From the NCBI GenBank assembly GCA_934486705.1, contig CAKSQS010000005.1, positions 19,585-83,584 on the forward strand: a stretch of 64,000 nt of DNA, read 5' to 3'. The position numbers and the translations under genes were made by a program. Shown here piece by piece: positions 43,787-50,252 of this stretch (position 1 is its first letter; every line of letters starts with the position of its first letter). The notes below the pieces were generated by a model, which saw only the letters and a program-made list of their open reading frames with translations, did no database searches and had not been told where the DNA came from. The DNA is from an uncultured Eubacteriales bacterium. GTDB taxonomy: Bacteria > Bacillota > Clostridia > Oscillospirales > Acutalibacteraceae.

Positions 43787-43843
43787 ACTGATTCAATAAA
43801 TATTGCTGCATAGGCTCTTTTTTCGTTTTTAAGATAAACCTTA

Positions 43844-43866
43844 CTTCACCATTTACTACACCATTT
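43844..43866. repeat. integrase arm-type binding sites, right pair
   Basis: CTTCACCATTT (43844-43854) and CTACACCATTT (43856-43866) repeat the motif found twice at the left end in the same orientation. They probably are the Int arm sites for the right end. Confidence 0.5.
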
Positions 43867-43917
43867 TGGTGTGGACTTGCATAGAGAAATATAAAGATGT
43901 ATTAAAGTGATTTTTTT

Positions 43918-43942
43918 AAAACCCGCGGTACTATCGGGTTTT
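43918..43942. terminator. terminator-like hairpin inside the right end
   Basis: AAAACCCG (43918-43925) and CGGGTTTT (43935-43942) pair over 8 bp. It would meet transcripts coming from the native ychF promoter on the minus strand and may stop them from entering the element. Confidence 0.5.
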
Positions 43943-44008
43943 ATGAGATTTTAAGGAGTTATAGGGACATATGAAACGCGGTTCGGCAATTACCATTCCT
44001 AATTTCAT
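43931..44008 (-). CDS. chimeric 25-codon frame created by insertion (first six ychF codons joined to element DNA)
   Basis: The right att copy retains the ychF ribosome binding site, ATG and six codons (MKLGMV), then runs into element sequence (IAEPRFICPYNS...) to TAG at 43931-43933. With the native promoter upstream it should be transcribed and translated as a short junk peptide. It is a by-product of integration and not a normal gene. Confidence 0.5.
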   Translation of the reverse strand: MKLGMVIAEPRFICPYNSLKSHKTR

Positions 44009-44033
44009 TTATTCCCATATCTCCTTATTTTAT
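43991..44033. repeat. attR, 43-bp direct repeat at the right end of the element
   Basis: Identical over 43 bp to 34523-34565. To its right lies the presumed original upstream region of ychF, which was separated from the gene by the insertion. Confidence 0.9.
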
Positions 44034-44100
44034 AAGTATTTGATTATTGTAATATATACAGCTTTTCTGAAAATACGAAAAGAGCTGATACGACTTTTAT

Positions 44101-44129
44101 ATTATAGCGCATCAGCTCTTCTTTTTCAA
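44101..44129 (-). promoter_or_regulatory. presumed native ychF promoter, now orphaned
   Basis: Minus-strand TTGAAA (plus 44124-44129), a 17-bp spacer and TATAAT (plus 44101-44106) read toward attR. Removing the element would place it about 67 bp before the ychF att copy. The surrounding 60 bp are about 80 percent identical to the int promoter region. Confidence 0.75.
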
Positions 44130-44216
44130 TATAAATAAGTTTAATTTGTTTTTGCGGCGGGGAATAAATAAAAAAACGGGCGAATGCGGAACGGGTTCTG
44201 ATTTTTTGAGGTATTT

Positions 44217-44405
44217 TTAATAAGTATTTTGCTTATCTTCAGTTTCAAGTTTTTGAAGGGTTTTCTTTTTAGCCTTTTCTAACAAATTATAGGGGATATT
44301 AGGAATTATACATTCAGAGCACTTTCCAAACTCATCAACTGAAATCGTATCAAGTGTACATTTTCTGCTTTTTTGGTATATACAGTATTCATTTTCACAT
44401 ATCAT
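44217..44405 (-). CDS. small Cys-containing protein, unknown function
   Basis: The roughly 62-residue protein has five Cys in a pattern that could bind a metal (MICENEYCIYQ, KCTLDTISVD, KCSECIIPN) and a basic helical tail (YNLLEKAKKKTLQKLE). No ribosome binding site is clear; ATG 44405 and ATG 44417 are both possible. It is divergent from the RHH gene across a short region. No family is assigned. Confidence 0.5.
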   Translation of the reverse strand: MICENEYCIYQKSRKCTLDTISVDEFGKCSECIIPNIPYNLLEKAKKKTLQKLETEDKQNTY

Positions 44406-44459
44406 TCTAATTACCATAATTTATTATACAGTATCATTATTAAAAATGCAACCAAAAAA

Positions 44460-44477
44460 GGTTATATAAATATAACC
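44460..44477. promoter_or_regulatory. 18-bp palindrome upstream of the RHH gene
   Basis: GGTTATAT-AA-ATATAACC is a perfect inverted repeat 33 bp before the RHH start. Ribbon-helix-helix proteins commonly repress themselves by binding such repeats, so this is a candidate autoregulatory operator. Confidence 0.45.
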
Positions 44478-44510
44478 GAAAATAAGCATAATATTATTGA
44501 GGGTGATATT

Positions 44511-44693
44511 ATGTTTAAGGTGGATAATGAACTGAAAAGTGCAAATATTCCGCGTACGGTGCGGTTTACCGAGCCGCTTTTTGAAAAGCTTAATAAAACG
44601 GCGGCGGAAAACGGCATTTCATTCAATTTGTTGGTTTTGCAGTGCTGTAAATATGCGCTTGACGATATGCGGGAAAATGATACGCAAAAATAA
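44511..44693 (+). CDS. small ribbon-helix-helix (Arc/CopG-like) DNA-binding protein
   Basis: The 60-residue protein has the RHH pattern: a basic strand NIPRTVRFTEPL followed by helix FEKLNKTAAENG, then ISFNLLVLQCCKYALDDM. RHH proteins dimerise and insert the strand into the major groove. The ATG at 44511 follows GAGGGTG by 5 bp; longer upstream frames lack support. It is on the plus strand between the mobile element and the RiPP cluster. Its targets are unknown. Confidence 0.7.
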   Translation: MFKVDNELKSANIPRTVRFTEPLFEKLNKTAAENGISFNLLVLQCCKYALDDMRENDTQK

Positions 44694-44707
44694 TTTTTGA
44701 TATAAAC

Positions 44708-44746
44708 AAAAGCCGAATGACGGACATATCGCACTCGGCTTTTATT
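44708..44746. terminator. bidirectional terminator between RHH gene and radical SAM gene
   Basis: AAAGCCGA (44709-44716) and TCGGCTTT (44735-44742) form an 8-bp stem with A-rich and T-rich flanks. It can end both the RHH transcript and the long RiPP transcript. Confidence 0.8.
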
Positions 44747-44765
44747 ATATTTAATGCGTGGCTGC

Positions 44766-46172
44766 TTAAAGGGCAATATCCTCGGCGGGGGTGGTGTTTA
44801 TAAAATCGGGCAGAGTGTTTTTAACGCGCTCATAATACCCCTGCTCCCAAAAAAGACATTTTGCGGGGTCAATGCCCAATTTATTGTTTGTAAGCGCCAA
44901 AGCGATAGCGCGGCAGCCGCCGAGACAGTGCTCAAAGTATTTGCATTTCCCGCATTTATCGTTCTTTTCGCGGAGCGTGCCGACCGTCAGGCAGACTTCA
45001 TCTAAATATTTGCCGCCGCAGAGCAGCTCGCGCAGCGGCTCTTTTTTTAGATTGCCCGGAATATCGTTATGCTGCTCATAATAGCCCGATTGCTGGTGGC
45101 AGGGGAAAACGTTTCCGTTTGCCGCTACGGCTATCATTCCGCGGTTTCCGCGGCACACGGGCAGGCTGTCGCGGTATTCGCCGCTGCATGCGCCCACCGC
45201 CGCAAGGGAGTAATGCCGTGTTACGGGGTACAGCGTGCCGAACTGCCACACGGTAAGTACCATTTTGTGTTTTCCCGCGGCATAAGCTTTCCAAAGCTTT
45301 AAGGCTTCTTCGTAATATTCATTAAGCGATAATGCGGCGTTGCCCGCGTTCTGCACCCAGCGCGGCGCCTCTGTTGTGCGTATTATGCGCATTTCGGAAA
45401 CACCCATACTGTCAAGTAACTCGGCGGTTTTAAGCATTGTGTCAAGGTTTTTTCGGTTCACGTTCGTTTGCACCTTAACGGGAAAACCGTTTTCTATGCA
45501 AAGCTTTATTGCATTAAGCGCGTTTTCCTCAGCGCCTTCGCGGTTGCGCATCCAGTCGTGAAAGCCCAGCCCGTCAAAGGAAATTTTCATAAGCGGAACG
45601 CAGCCGATTTTTTTAAGCCTTTCAAGAGCGGCGGCGGTTATGTAATAGCCGTTTGTGTTAATTTCCTCAACAAACATATTACGTTTATAAATCCCCTCAA
45701 TAATATCAAAGAAATTTTTGTGCAGCATAGGCTCGCCGCCGGTTATTGTAAAGGCGTTTATTCCGCAGTCATACGCCTCGTCAAGCAGCTTTTCCGCCTC
45801 TTCTGCCGTCCACTCGCTTTGCAGCGGCGCATTATCCGCCGCGTTAAAGCAGTGAAGACAGTTGTAATTGCACTTGCCGGTTATCATCCAGTTCATAGCG
45901 GGAAAATAGCGGTTATCGCAAAGCCGCGGTCTGCTCCACGGTTCTGTCTCCTCGCCATCTTCCGCTATGCGTATAAAGCCGTTTGCAAGAAATTTTTCGG
46001 CAAGCGGGCTGTCCGCAGCGCTCGGTAATTCTGTTTTTCCGTCGCAAGCGGATAAAAAGTCAAATTCTTCGCCCTTAAGCCCGCACGCGTTGCGCTCGCC
46101 CTTTATGTAATAGGCAAAGGGTACAAGCCGCCATGAGCGCAGGGCAATATTCGGATTTAATACATAATGCAT
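44766..46172 (-). CDS. radical SAM/SPASM RiPP-maturation enzyme
   Basis: The 468-residue protein has an N-terminal segment (about residues 1-80) resembling a PqqD-like leader-recognition domain. The radical SAM barrel has the 4Fe-4S motif CNYNCLHC (Cys101, 105, 108) and TITGGEPML. A Cys-rich SPASM region (about 330-445; FPCHQQSG, CGKCKYFEHCLGGC) would hold auxiliary clusters. SPASM enzymes modify peptides, including thioether formation in sactipeptides and ranthipeptides. It lies directly after eight Cys-rich precursor genes, so those are its likely substrates (inference). AAGG precedes the ATG by 8 bp, behind a hairpin. Confidence 0.9.
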   Translation of the reverse strand: MHYVLNPNIALRSWRLVPFAYYIKGERNACGLKGEEFDFLSACDGKTELPSAADSPLAEKFLANGFIRIAEDGEETEPWSRPRLCDNRYFPAMNWMITGKCNYNCLHCFNAADNAPLQSEWTAEEAEKLLDEAYDCGINAFTITGGEPMLHKNFFDIIEGIYKRNMFVEEINTNGYYITAAALERLKKIGCVPLMKISFDGLGFHDWMRNREGAEENALNAIKLCIENGFPVKVQTNVNRKNLDTMLKTAELLDSMGVSEMRIIRTTEAPRWVQNAGNAALSLNEYYEEALKLWKAYAAGKHKMVLTVWQFGTLYPVTRHYSLAAVGACSGEYRDSLPVCRGNRGMIAVAANGNVFPCHQQSGYYEQHNDIPGNLKKEPLRELLCGGKYLDEVCLTVGTLREKNDKCGKCKYFEHCLGGCRAIALALTNNKLGIDPAKCLFWEQGYYERVKNTLPDFINTTPAEDIAL

Positions 46173-46186
46173 AGCTGTAACCTTAC

Positions 46187-46210
46187 AGGCCGCCGAAAAA
46201 ACGGCAGCCT
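46187..46210 (-). other. hairpin between last precursor and radical SAM gene (possible attenuator)
   Basis: On the minus strand AGGCTGCCG and CGGCGGCCT pair with one mismatch around TTTTTT, 15 bp before the radical SAM ATG. No T-run follows. It could lower expression of the enzyme relative to the precursors or protect the upstream message. Confidence 0.4.
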
Positions 46211-46240
46211 GCTTTCCTTTATGAGTATTGGGCGATAGGC

Positions 46241-46621
46241 TTACTTTTTACTGTTTTCATAGTTCTCACAGTACATTATTGCACCTACCGATTTAGAATA
46301 ATAGCAGCTCGGGCAATAGGAGTTGCGCAGGCAGGTTTCGTCCCTGTTGCCGTTTTTATGGTCGCGCCCGCACTGAGTACATTCAAATTTATCGCAGGAG
46401 TGGCGCGAGGTAACTATAAGCTTGCCCTCTATATTGTAGCATCCGCCGCCCGATACGTTATCAAGCTCTTCATCGGAAAGCTCGCCCGCCTTCGGGTGCA
46501 AAAGCTCAAAATATGCCTTTGCGCCGTCGAGTGTCATTTCTTCGCCGTTTTCTTTTGCAAGACACAGCAATTCTTCAGGAGTTTTTGCAGCTTTCGCTTT
46601 TGAAATAAGTTCACTGTTCAT
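46241..46621 (-). CDS. RiPP precursor 1, divergent core
   Basis: The 126-residue peptide has a Nif11/NHLP-type leader (about residues 1-59: KTPEELLCLAKENGEEMT, AKAYFELLHPKAGELSDEELDNVSGG) ending in a GG cleavage site, then a 67-residue core starting GC. By my count the core has eight Cys including CTQC and CPSC, but it lacks the C-terminal YEKGLWLC block shared by all the other precursors. It is the last precursor before the radical SAM gene. GGAGG precedes the ATG. It may be a functionally distinct product or a decaying copy. Confidence 0.85.
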   Translation of the reverse strand: MNSELISKAKAAKTPEELLCLAKENGEEMTLDGAKAYFELLHPKAGELSDEELDNVSGGGCYNIEGKLIVTSRHSCDKFECTQCGRDHKNGNRDETCLRNSYCPSCYYSKSVGAIMYCENYENSKK

Positions 46622-46623
46622 TT

Positions 46624-47037
46624 TTATAATTTCCTCCCGTATTCGGTATTGGGGTTATTGCAAAGCCACAGGCCTCTTTCATACGAGCAATACTTGCAGT
46701 ATTCGCACCAGGTTACATTTCCGCAATTTCTGCATACCCGGCGGTACGGGAAAACCGAGGTTTCAACCGTATCCTTTGCGCAGCCGTTTTTGCACTGCCA
46801 ATCCCAGCAGCGGAATCGCGTGGTAACAACAAGTCTGCCGCTGTTGTAGCAGTTGCCGCCCGATACATTGTCAAGCTCTTCGTCTGCAATTTCGCCCGTC
46901 TTCGGGTGCAAAAGCTCAAAATATGCCTTTGCGCTCTCTTCGGTCATTTCTTCGCCGTTAGTCTTTGCCATTTCAAGTAATTCTTCGGGGGTTTCAGCCG
47001 TTTTCGCCTTGGCAATCAGTTCTTTGTTTATTTCCAT
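46624..47037 (-). CDS. RiPP precursor 2
   Basis: A 137-residue Nif11-type precursor. The leader differs slightly (ELLEMAKTNGEEMTEESAKAYF) and ends VSGG, followed by core NCYNSGRLVVTTRFRCWDWQ. The core has ten Cys, with CRNCG, CEYCKYC and YERGLWLCNN at the end, and is unusually aromatic (Trp-Asp-Trp). It belongs to the subtype with a RLVV-type strand after the first Cys, together with precursors 4 and 7. CGGAG precedes the ATG. Its 5' flank is nearly identical to that of precursor 4. Confidence 0.87.
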   Translation of the reverse strand: MEINKELIAKAKTAETPEELLEMAKTNGEEMTEESAKAYFELLHPKTGEIADEELDNVSGGNCYNSGRLVVTTRFRCWDWQCKNGCAKDTVETSVFPYRRVCRNCGNVTWCEYCKYCSYERGLWLCNNPNTEYGRKL

Positions 47038-47056
47038 TTTAATGCACTCCGTTCGT

Positions 47057-47452
47057 CTAATTTTTTCGGTGATTGCTTTTGTTGCAAAGCCACAATCCTT
47101 TTTCGTATGTGCAGTATTTGCAGTTGTTACATACTGTCAAGCGGCCGCATTTGCATATCCCGACACTGACTGCATTTTTATTGATTTGAGTGCCGCATTT
47201 TTTACACTCAAAACCCGTACAGCCGTGACCGACGGTCACAATTTCTCTGCCGTCATCTGCATGACATCCGCCGCCCGAAACGTTTTCAAGCTCTTCATCG
47301 GCAATTTTGCCGGTCTTCGGGTGCAAAAGTTCAAAATATGCTTTTGCGCTCTCCTCGGTCATTTCCTCGCCGTTTTCCTTTGCAAGACATAGCAGCTCTT
47401 CGGGGGTTTTTGCTTTCTTTGCTTTTGATATAAGCTCTTTGTTCATTTCCAT
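47057..47452 (-). CDS. RiPP precursor 3
   Basis: A 131-residue precursor starting MEMNKELISKAKKAKTPEEL. AGGGTGA before ATG 47452 decides against a GTG nine bases earlier. The leader ends ELENVSGG, then core GCHADDGREIVTVGHGC with CKKCG, CKCGRL, CNNCKYC and YEKGLWLCNK, ten Cys in all. The core is closest to precursor 5, sharing HADD/HTDDGREIVTVGHGCTGFEC and an HRKN C-terminus. The similarity continues into the 3' flank, so one arose by recent duplication. Confidence 0.88.
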   Translation of the reverse strand: MEMNKELISKAKKAKTPEELLCLAKENGEEMTEESAKAYFELLHPKTGKIADEELENVSGGGCHADDGREIVTVGHGCTGFECKKCGTQINKNAVSVGICKCGRLTVCNNCKYCTYEKGLWLCNKSNHRKN

Positions 47453-47470
47453 AATTATCACCCTTTTATA

Positions 47471-47863
47471 TTATTTTTTCATTCTGGCGGGGTTGTTGCA
47501 GAGCCACAGACCCTTTTCATATGTGCAGTAGTGGCAGGTGTTGCAAAACGCGCCGATTCCGCATGTATTGCAGTATACCATCGCACCGTATATATCGCAT
47601 TGCGAGCCATCGGTTTTGCAGCGCCATTCGTCGCAGTAATTCATTACGGAAACAACAAGTCTGTCGCCCTTGTAACATCCGCCGCCCGCTACATTGTCAA
47701 GCTCTTCGTCTGCAATTTCGCCCGTCTTCGGGTGTAAAAGCTCAAAATATGCCTTTGCGCTCTCCTCGGTTATTTCTTCGCCGTTTTCTTTTGCAAGACA
47801 TAGCAGTTCTTCGGGAGTTTTTGCCTGTTTCGCCTTTGCTATAAGTTCGTTATTCAGTTGCAT
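47471..47863 (-). CDS. RiPP precursor 4
   Basis: A 130-residue precursor starting MQLNNELIAKAKQAKTPEEL. The frame is open further upstream, but that extension merely reads antisense-free sequence of the neighbouring precursor; CGGAG before ATG 47863 fixes the start. The leader ends ELDNVAGG, and the core starts GCYKGDRLVVSVMNYCDEW with ten Cys, CNTCG, CNTCHYC and YEKGLWLCNNPARMKK. It pairs with precursor 7 in core type and C-terminal tail. Confidence 0.88.
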   Translation of the reverse strand: MQLNNELIAKAKQAKTPEELLCLAKENGEEITEESAKAYFELLHPKTGEIADEELDNVAGGGCYKGDRLVVSVMNYCDEWRCKTDGSQCDIYGAMVYCNTCGIGAFCNTCHYCTYEKGLWLCNNPARMKK

Positions 47864-47882
47864 ATCAATGCGCTCCGTTCGT

Positions 47883-48278
47883 CTAATTTTTTCGGTGATT
47901 TTCTTTGTTGCAAAGCCACAGTCCTTTTTCGTATGTGCAGTATTTGCAGTTATTACATACTGCCATGCAGCCGCATTTGCATAACACAATACCGACCGAA
48001 TTGATAATATTTTTGCAGCCGCATTTTTTACACTCAAAACCCGTACAACCGTGACCGACGGTCACAATTTCTCTGCCGTCGTCTGTATGACATCCGCCGC
48101 CCGATACATTGTTAAGCTCGTCATCGGTAATTTTGCCTGTTTTCGGGTGTAATAGCTCAAAATAAGCCTTTGCGCTCTCCTCGGTCATTTCTTCGCCGTT
48201 TTCCTTTGCAAGACATAGCAGCTCTTCGGGAGTTTTTGCAAGCTTAGCCTTTTCAAGTATTTCATTTGTGTTTTTCAT
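47883..48278 (-). CDS. RiPP precursor 5
   Basis: A 131-residue precursor with a leader starting MKNTNEILEKAKLAKTPEEL and ending ELNNVSGG. The core GCHTDDGREIVTVGHGC carries twelve Cys by my count, including CKKCGC, CKCGC, CNNCKYC and the common YEKGLWLCNK. It is nearly a twin of precursor 3 apart from the middle (KNIINSVGIVL). AAGGAG stands before the ATG. The first leader residues differ from those of the other precursors. Confidence 0.88.
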   Translation of the reverse strand: MKNTNEILEKAKLAKTPEELLCLAKENGEEMTEESAKAYFELLHPKTGKITDDELNNVSGGGCHTDDGREIVTVGHGCTGFECKKCGCKNIINSVGIVLCKCGCMAVCNNCKYCTYEKGLWLCNKENHRKN

Positions 48279-48289
48279 AATTTAACTCC

Positions 48290-48673
48290 TTAACGCCCAA
48301 AATTGCAAAGCCACAGACCTTTTTCATAAGAGCAATGCTGACAGTTTGTGCAGTTGGCTAATCTGCCGCACTCCTTGCAGCAAGCACTTTTTACGGCGTT
48401 TACTATGCACTTACCGCCGCATTTACTGCAGGCATAATTATTGCATATGCAAAATACCGAAACGATTTTTCTTCCGTCGTTTTTGTTGCACCCGCCCGCT
48501 ACATTGTCAAGCTCATCATCGGCAATCTCGCCTGTTTTCGGGTGTAAAAGCTCAAAATATGCCTTTGCACTGTCAAGGGTAATTTCCTCATCGTTTTCCT
48601 TGGCAAGACATAGCAGTTCCTCGGGGGTTTTTGCATTTTTTGCTTTCGCAAGCAGTTCTTTGTTTATTTCCAT
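48290..48673 (-). CDS. RiPP precursor 6
   Basis: A 127-residue precursor from ATG 48673 (AGGGTGA before it). The leader has ENDEEITLDSAKAYF and ends ELDNVAGG. The core CNKNDGRKIVSVFCICNN is the most Cys-rich of the eight, thirteen by my count, with CSKCGGKC, CCKECG, CTNCQHC and SYEKGLWLCNFGR. Cys directly follows GG here, whereas others have GGGC or GGNC, so the mature N-terminus would be Cys. Confidence 0.87.
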   Translation of the reverse strand: MEINKELLAKAKNAKTPEELLCLAKENDEEITLDSAKAYFELLHPKTGEIADDELDNVAGGCNKNDGRKIVSVFCICNNYACSKCGGKCIVNAVKSACCKECGRLANCTNCQHCSYEKGLWLCNFGR

Positions 48674-48691
48674 AATTATCACCCTATTATA

Positions 48692-49069
48692 TTATTTTTT
48701 CATATTAGCGGGATTGCTGCAAAGCCACAGACCCTTTTCATATGTGCAGTAACGGCAGGAGTGGCAAAATGCAGCAACTCCGCATTTACGGCAGTATAAA
48801 AAATCATTTCCTTTTGAACCGTCATTTTTGCAGCACCATTCATCGCAGAAATGCATTGCGGAAACAACAAGCTTGTCGCCCTTGTAGCAGCCGCCGCCCG
48901 ATACATTATCAAGCTCTTCGTCGGCAATCTCGCCTGTCTGCGGGTGCAAGAGCTCAAAATATGCCTTTGCGCTCTCCTCGGTTATTTCCTCGCCGTTTTC
49001 CTTTGCTAAACATAGCAGCTCTTCGGGGGTTTTTGCTTTCTTTGCTTTTACAAGAAGTTCTTTGTTCAT
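48692..49069 (-). CDS. RiPP precursor 7
   Basis: A 125-residue precursor from ATG 49069, preceded by CGGAGAG; an ATG 21 bp further up lies before that site. The leader ends ELDNVSGG, and core GCYKGDKLVVSAMHFCDEWCC has ten Cys, CRKCG, CHSCRYC and YEKGLWLCSNPANMKK. It matches precursor 4 closely at both ends of the core. The leader uses HPQTGEIAD instead of HPKTGEIAD, as does precursor 8. Confidence 0.87.
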   Translation of the reverse strand: MNKELLVKAKKAKTPEELLCLAKENGEEITEESAKAYFELLHPQTGEIADEELDNVSGGGCYKGDKLVVSAMHFCDEWCCKNDGSKGNDFLYCRKCGVAAFCHSCRYCTYEKGLWLCSNPANMKK

Positions 49070-49096
49070 TTTAAAACTCTCCGTTCGCATTATTTT

Positions 49097-49474
49097 TTAT
49101 TTGTTGCAAAGCCACAGTCCTTTTTCATAGGTGCAATATTTGCAATGGTTGCAAATCGCTGTTTTACCACATTCTTTACATACCGGAAACGTAGATGTAT
49201 CTAAATAACGGCCGCCGCACTTTTTGCATACAAAACCTCCGCAGGTGTGACATACCGTTACAATTTCTCTGCCGTCATTTGCGTGGCAGCCGCCGCCCGA
49301 TACATTGTCAAGCTCGTTATCGGCAATTTCGCCCGTCTGCGGGTGCAAAAACTCAAAATATGCCTTTGCGCTCTCCTCGGTCATTTCCTCGCCGTTTTCC
49401 TTTGCAAGACATAGCAGCTCCTCAGGTGTCTTTGTGTTCTTTGCTTTTGCAAGCAGCTCCTTGTTCATTTCCAT
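49097..49474 (-). CDS. RiPP precursor 8 (promoter-proximal)
   Basis: A 125-residue precursor, the first read after the sigma factor gene. The leader starts MEMNKELLAKAKNTKTPEEL and ends ELDNVSGG. The core GCHANDGREIVTVCHTCGGFV has eleven Cys, with CKKCGG, CKECGK, CNHCKYC and YEKGLWLCNK, where it stops directly without the extra tail of other copies. AGGAGG lies 9 bp before the ATG. Confidence 0.88.
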   Translation of the reverse strand: MEMNKELLAKAKNTKTPEELLCLAKENGEEMTEESAKAYFEFLHPQTGEIADNELDNVSGGGCHANDGREIVTVCHTCGGFVCKKCGGRYLDTSTFPVCKECGKTAICNHCKYCTYEKGLWLCNK

Positions 49475-49487
49475 TTTAAAAATCCTC

Positions 49488-49964
49488 CTAAAAATATTTT
49501 TTAAGCTCTGTAAGAGCTTTATTATGTAACAGCTTTGTGTGGGAATAGGAAATTCCTATAGCCTCCGCTATGCTTTTAAGGGGTAAGCCGTTATAATAAT
49601 GTAAAATTACGATATTTCGCGAGCGCTCGTCTATGCTTTCGAGCGCGGCGGCTAAAGCTTCAAGCGTTTCGTTTTTAAAAATTGAGGTGTCCGCGTTTTC
49701 CGCCGTCAGGTTTTCGTTAAGCTCGGCGGTATTCTTTCTTGTTCGGTAGTAGTCAATTACCGTGTTCCGCGCCACTGTGTATATCCAAGTGGAAATTGAC
49801 GCTTTGGTTTCGTCAAAGCTTTCTATACTTTTAAAAACTTTTAGAAAAACCTCGCCTGTAAGGTCTTCGGCATCGTGCGGGTTTTGCACCTTTTTCAGCA
49901 TATACCGCATTACTTTTTCCTTATACTCGGTATAAACCTTATCCCTTAATAGAAATACGTTCAT
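49488..49964 (-). CDS. ECF-type RNA polymerase sigma factor
   Basis: The 158-residue protein has sigma region 2 (VMRYMLKKVQNPHDAEDLTGEVFLKVF, with the conserved DAEDLT motif, and ISTWIYTVARNTVIDYYR). Region 4 is ESIDERSRNIVILHYYNGLPLKSIAEAIGISYSHTKLLHNKAL. There is no region 3 or extra domain. It lies immediately before the eight precursor genes and overlaps the small upstream gene by 4 bp. It probably directs transcription of the RiPP genes. Its control by an anti-sigma protein is not obvious from any neighbour. Confidence 0.92.
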   Translation of the reverse strand: MNVFLLRDKVYTEYKEKVMRYMLKKVQNPHDAEDLTGEVFLKVFKSIESFDETKASISTWIYTVARNTVIDYYRTRKNTAELNENLTAENADTSIFKNETLEALAAALESIDERSRNIVILHYYNGLPLKSIAEAIGISYSHTKLLHNKALTELKKYF

Positions 49965-50164
49965 AACGGCTTTTCCTCGCTGTTCGGCTTTTTACCGTTA
50001 TCTATTTCGCCCGCCGCGTTTACAAAATCAAGCTCATCGTCCGATAACTCTCTGCTGTAAATCTGCGATTTATCAATAAGCTTTTTAAGCCGCGGGTTTT
50101 CCTCAATTTCCTGATAATCGAAAAGGGCGGTCAGTAATTGCTGAAAATTATTGCTTTTCTCCAC
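49961..50164 (-). CDS. small protein with a non-cleavable leader-peptide-like motif, coupled to the sigma factor
   Basis: The 67-residue protein ends with RELSDDELDFVNAAGEIDNG, which parallels the precursor leader ending GELSDEELDNVSGGGC but has AAG in place of the GG cleavage site and no Cys. The first half is helical (FQQLLTALFDYQEIEENPRLKKLI). It starts at GTG 50164 after GAGAGGG and overlaps the sigma factor by 4 bp (ATGA). It could be a regulator of the sigma factor that senses occupancy of the leader-binding machinery, or a decayed precursor. Function is inferred only. Confidence 0.6.
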   Translation of the reverse strand: MEKSNNFQQLLTALFDYQEIEENPRLKKLIDKSQIYSRELSDDELDFVNAAGEIDNGKKPNSEEKPL

Positions 50165-50252
50165 GGTTACCCTCTCTTTCCGTTTTGTTTTTCCCTTTCA
50201 CTTATTTATACGAACGAATTTGCAAAAGGGCTTATTTTTTTAAAAATATTTT

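Larger units (their letters stand above)
34523..44033. mobile_element. integrated element of about 9.5 kb inserted at the 5' end of ychF (int-xis-FtsK-CRESS Rep, with cargo)
   Basis: Bounded by the 43-bp repeats, it holds integrase, excisionase, FtsK-type translocase, HUH-helicase Rep with its origin, a small conserved gene, an XRE regulator, a probable long RNA, and two cargo genes on the opposite strand. No type IV secretion genes and no separate relaxase are seen. It is therefore either a mobilisable element using a helper, or an element moved by the FtsK protein in the manner of actinomycete AICEs (inference). The cargo and right end are visibly more AT-rich than the host. Confidence 0.88.

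Noticed and set aside
44075..44147. Right-flank promoter as remnant of a second, tandem element
   Set aside because: Possible, but no int fragment or extra att copy lies beyond attR, and the sequence sits exactly where the native ychF promoter should be.
47864..48037. N-terminal extension of precursor 4
   Set aside because: It lies inside the 3' end of precursor 5 in another frame, and the ATG at 47863 has a good ribosome binding site and aligns with the other leaders.
46241..49474. CRISPR-like regularity from repeated leader sequences
   Set aside because: The repeats are coding, of gene length, with individual ribosome binding sites and stop codons; there are no short palindromic repeats with spacers.
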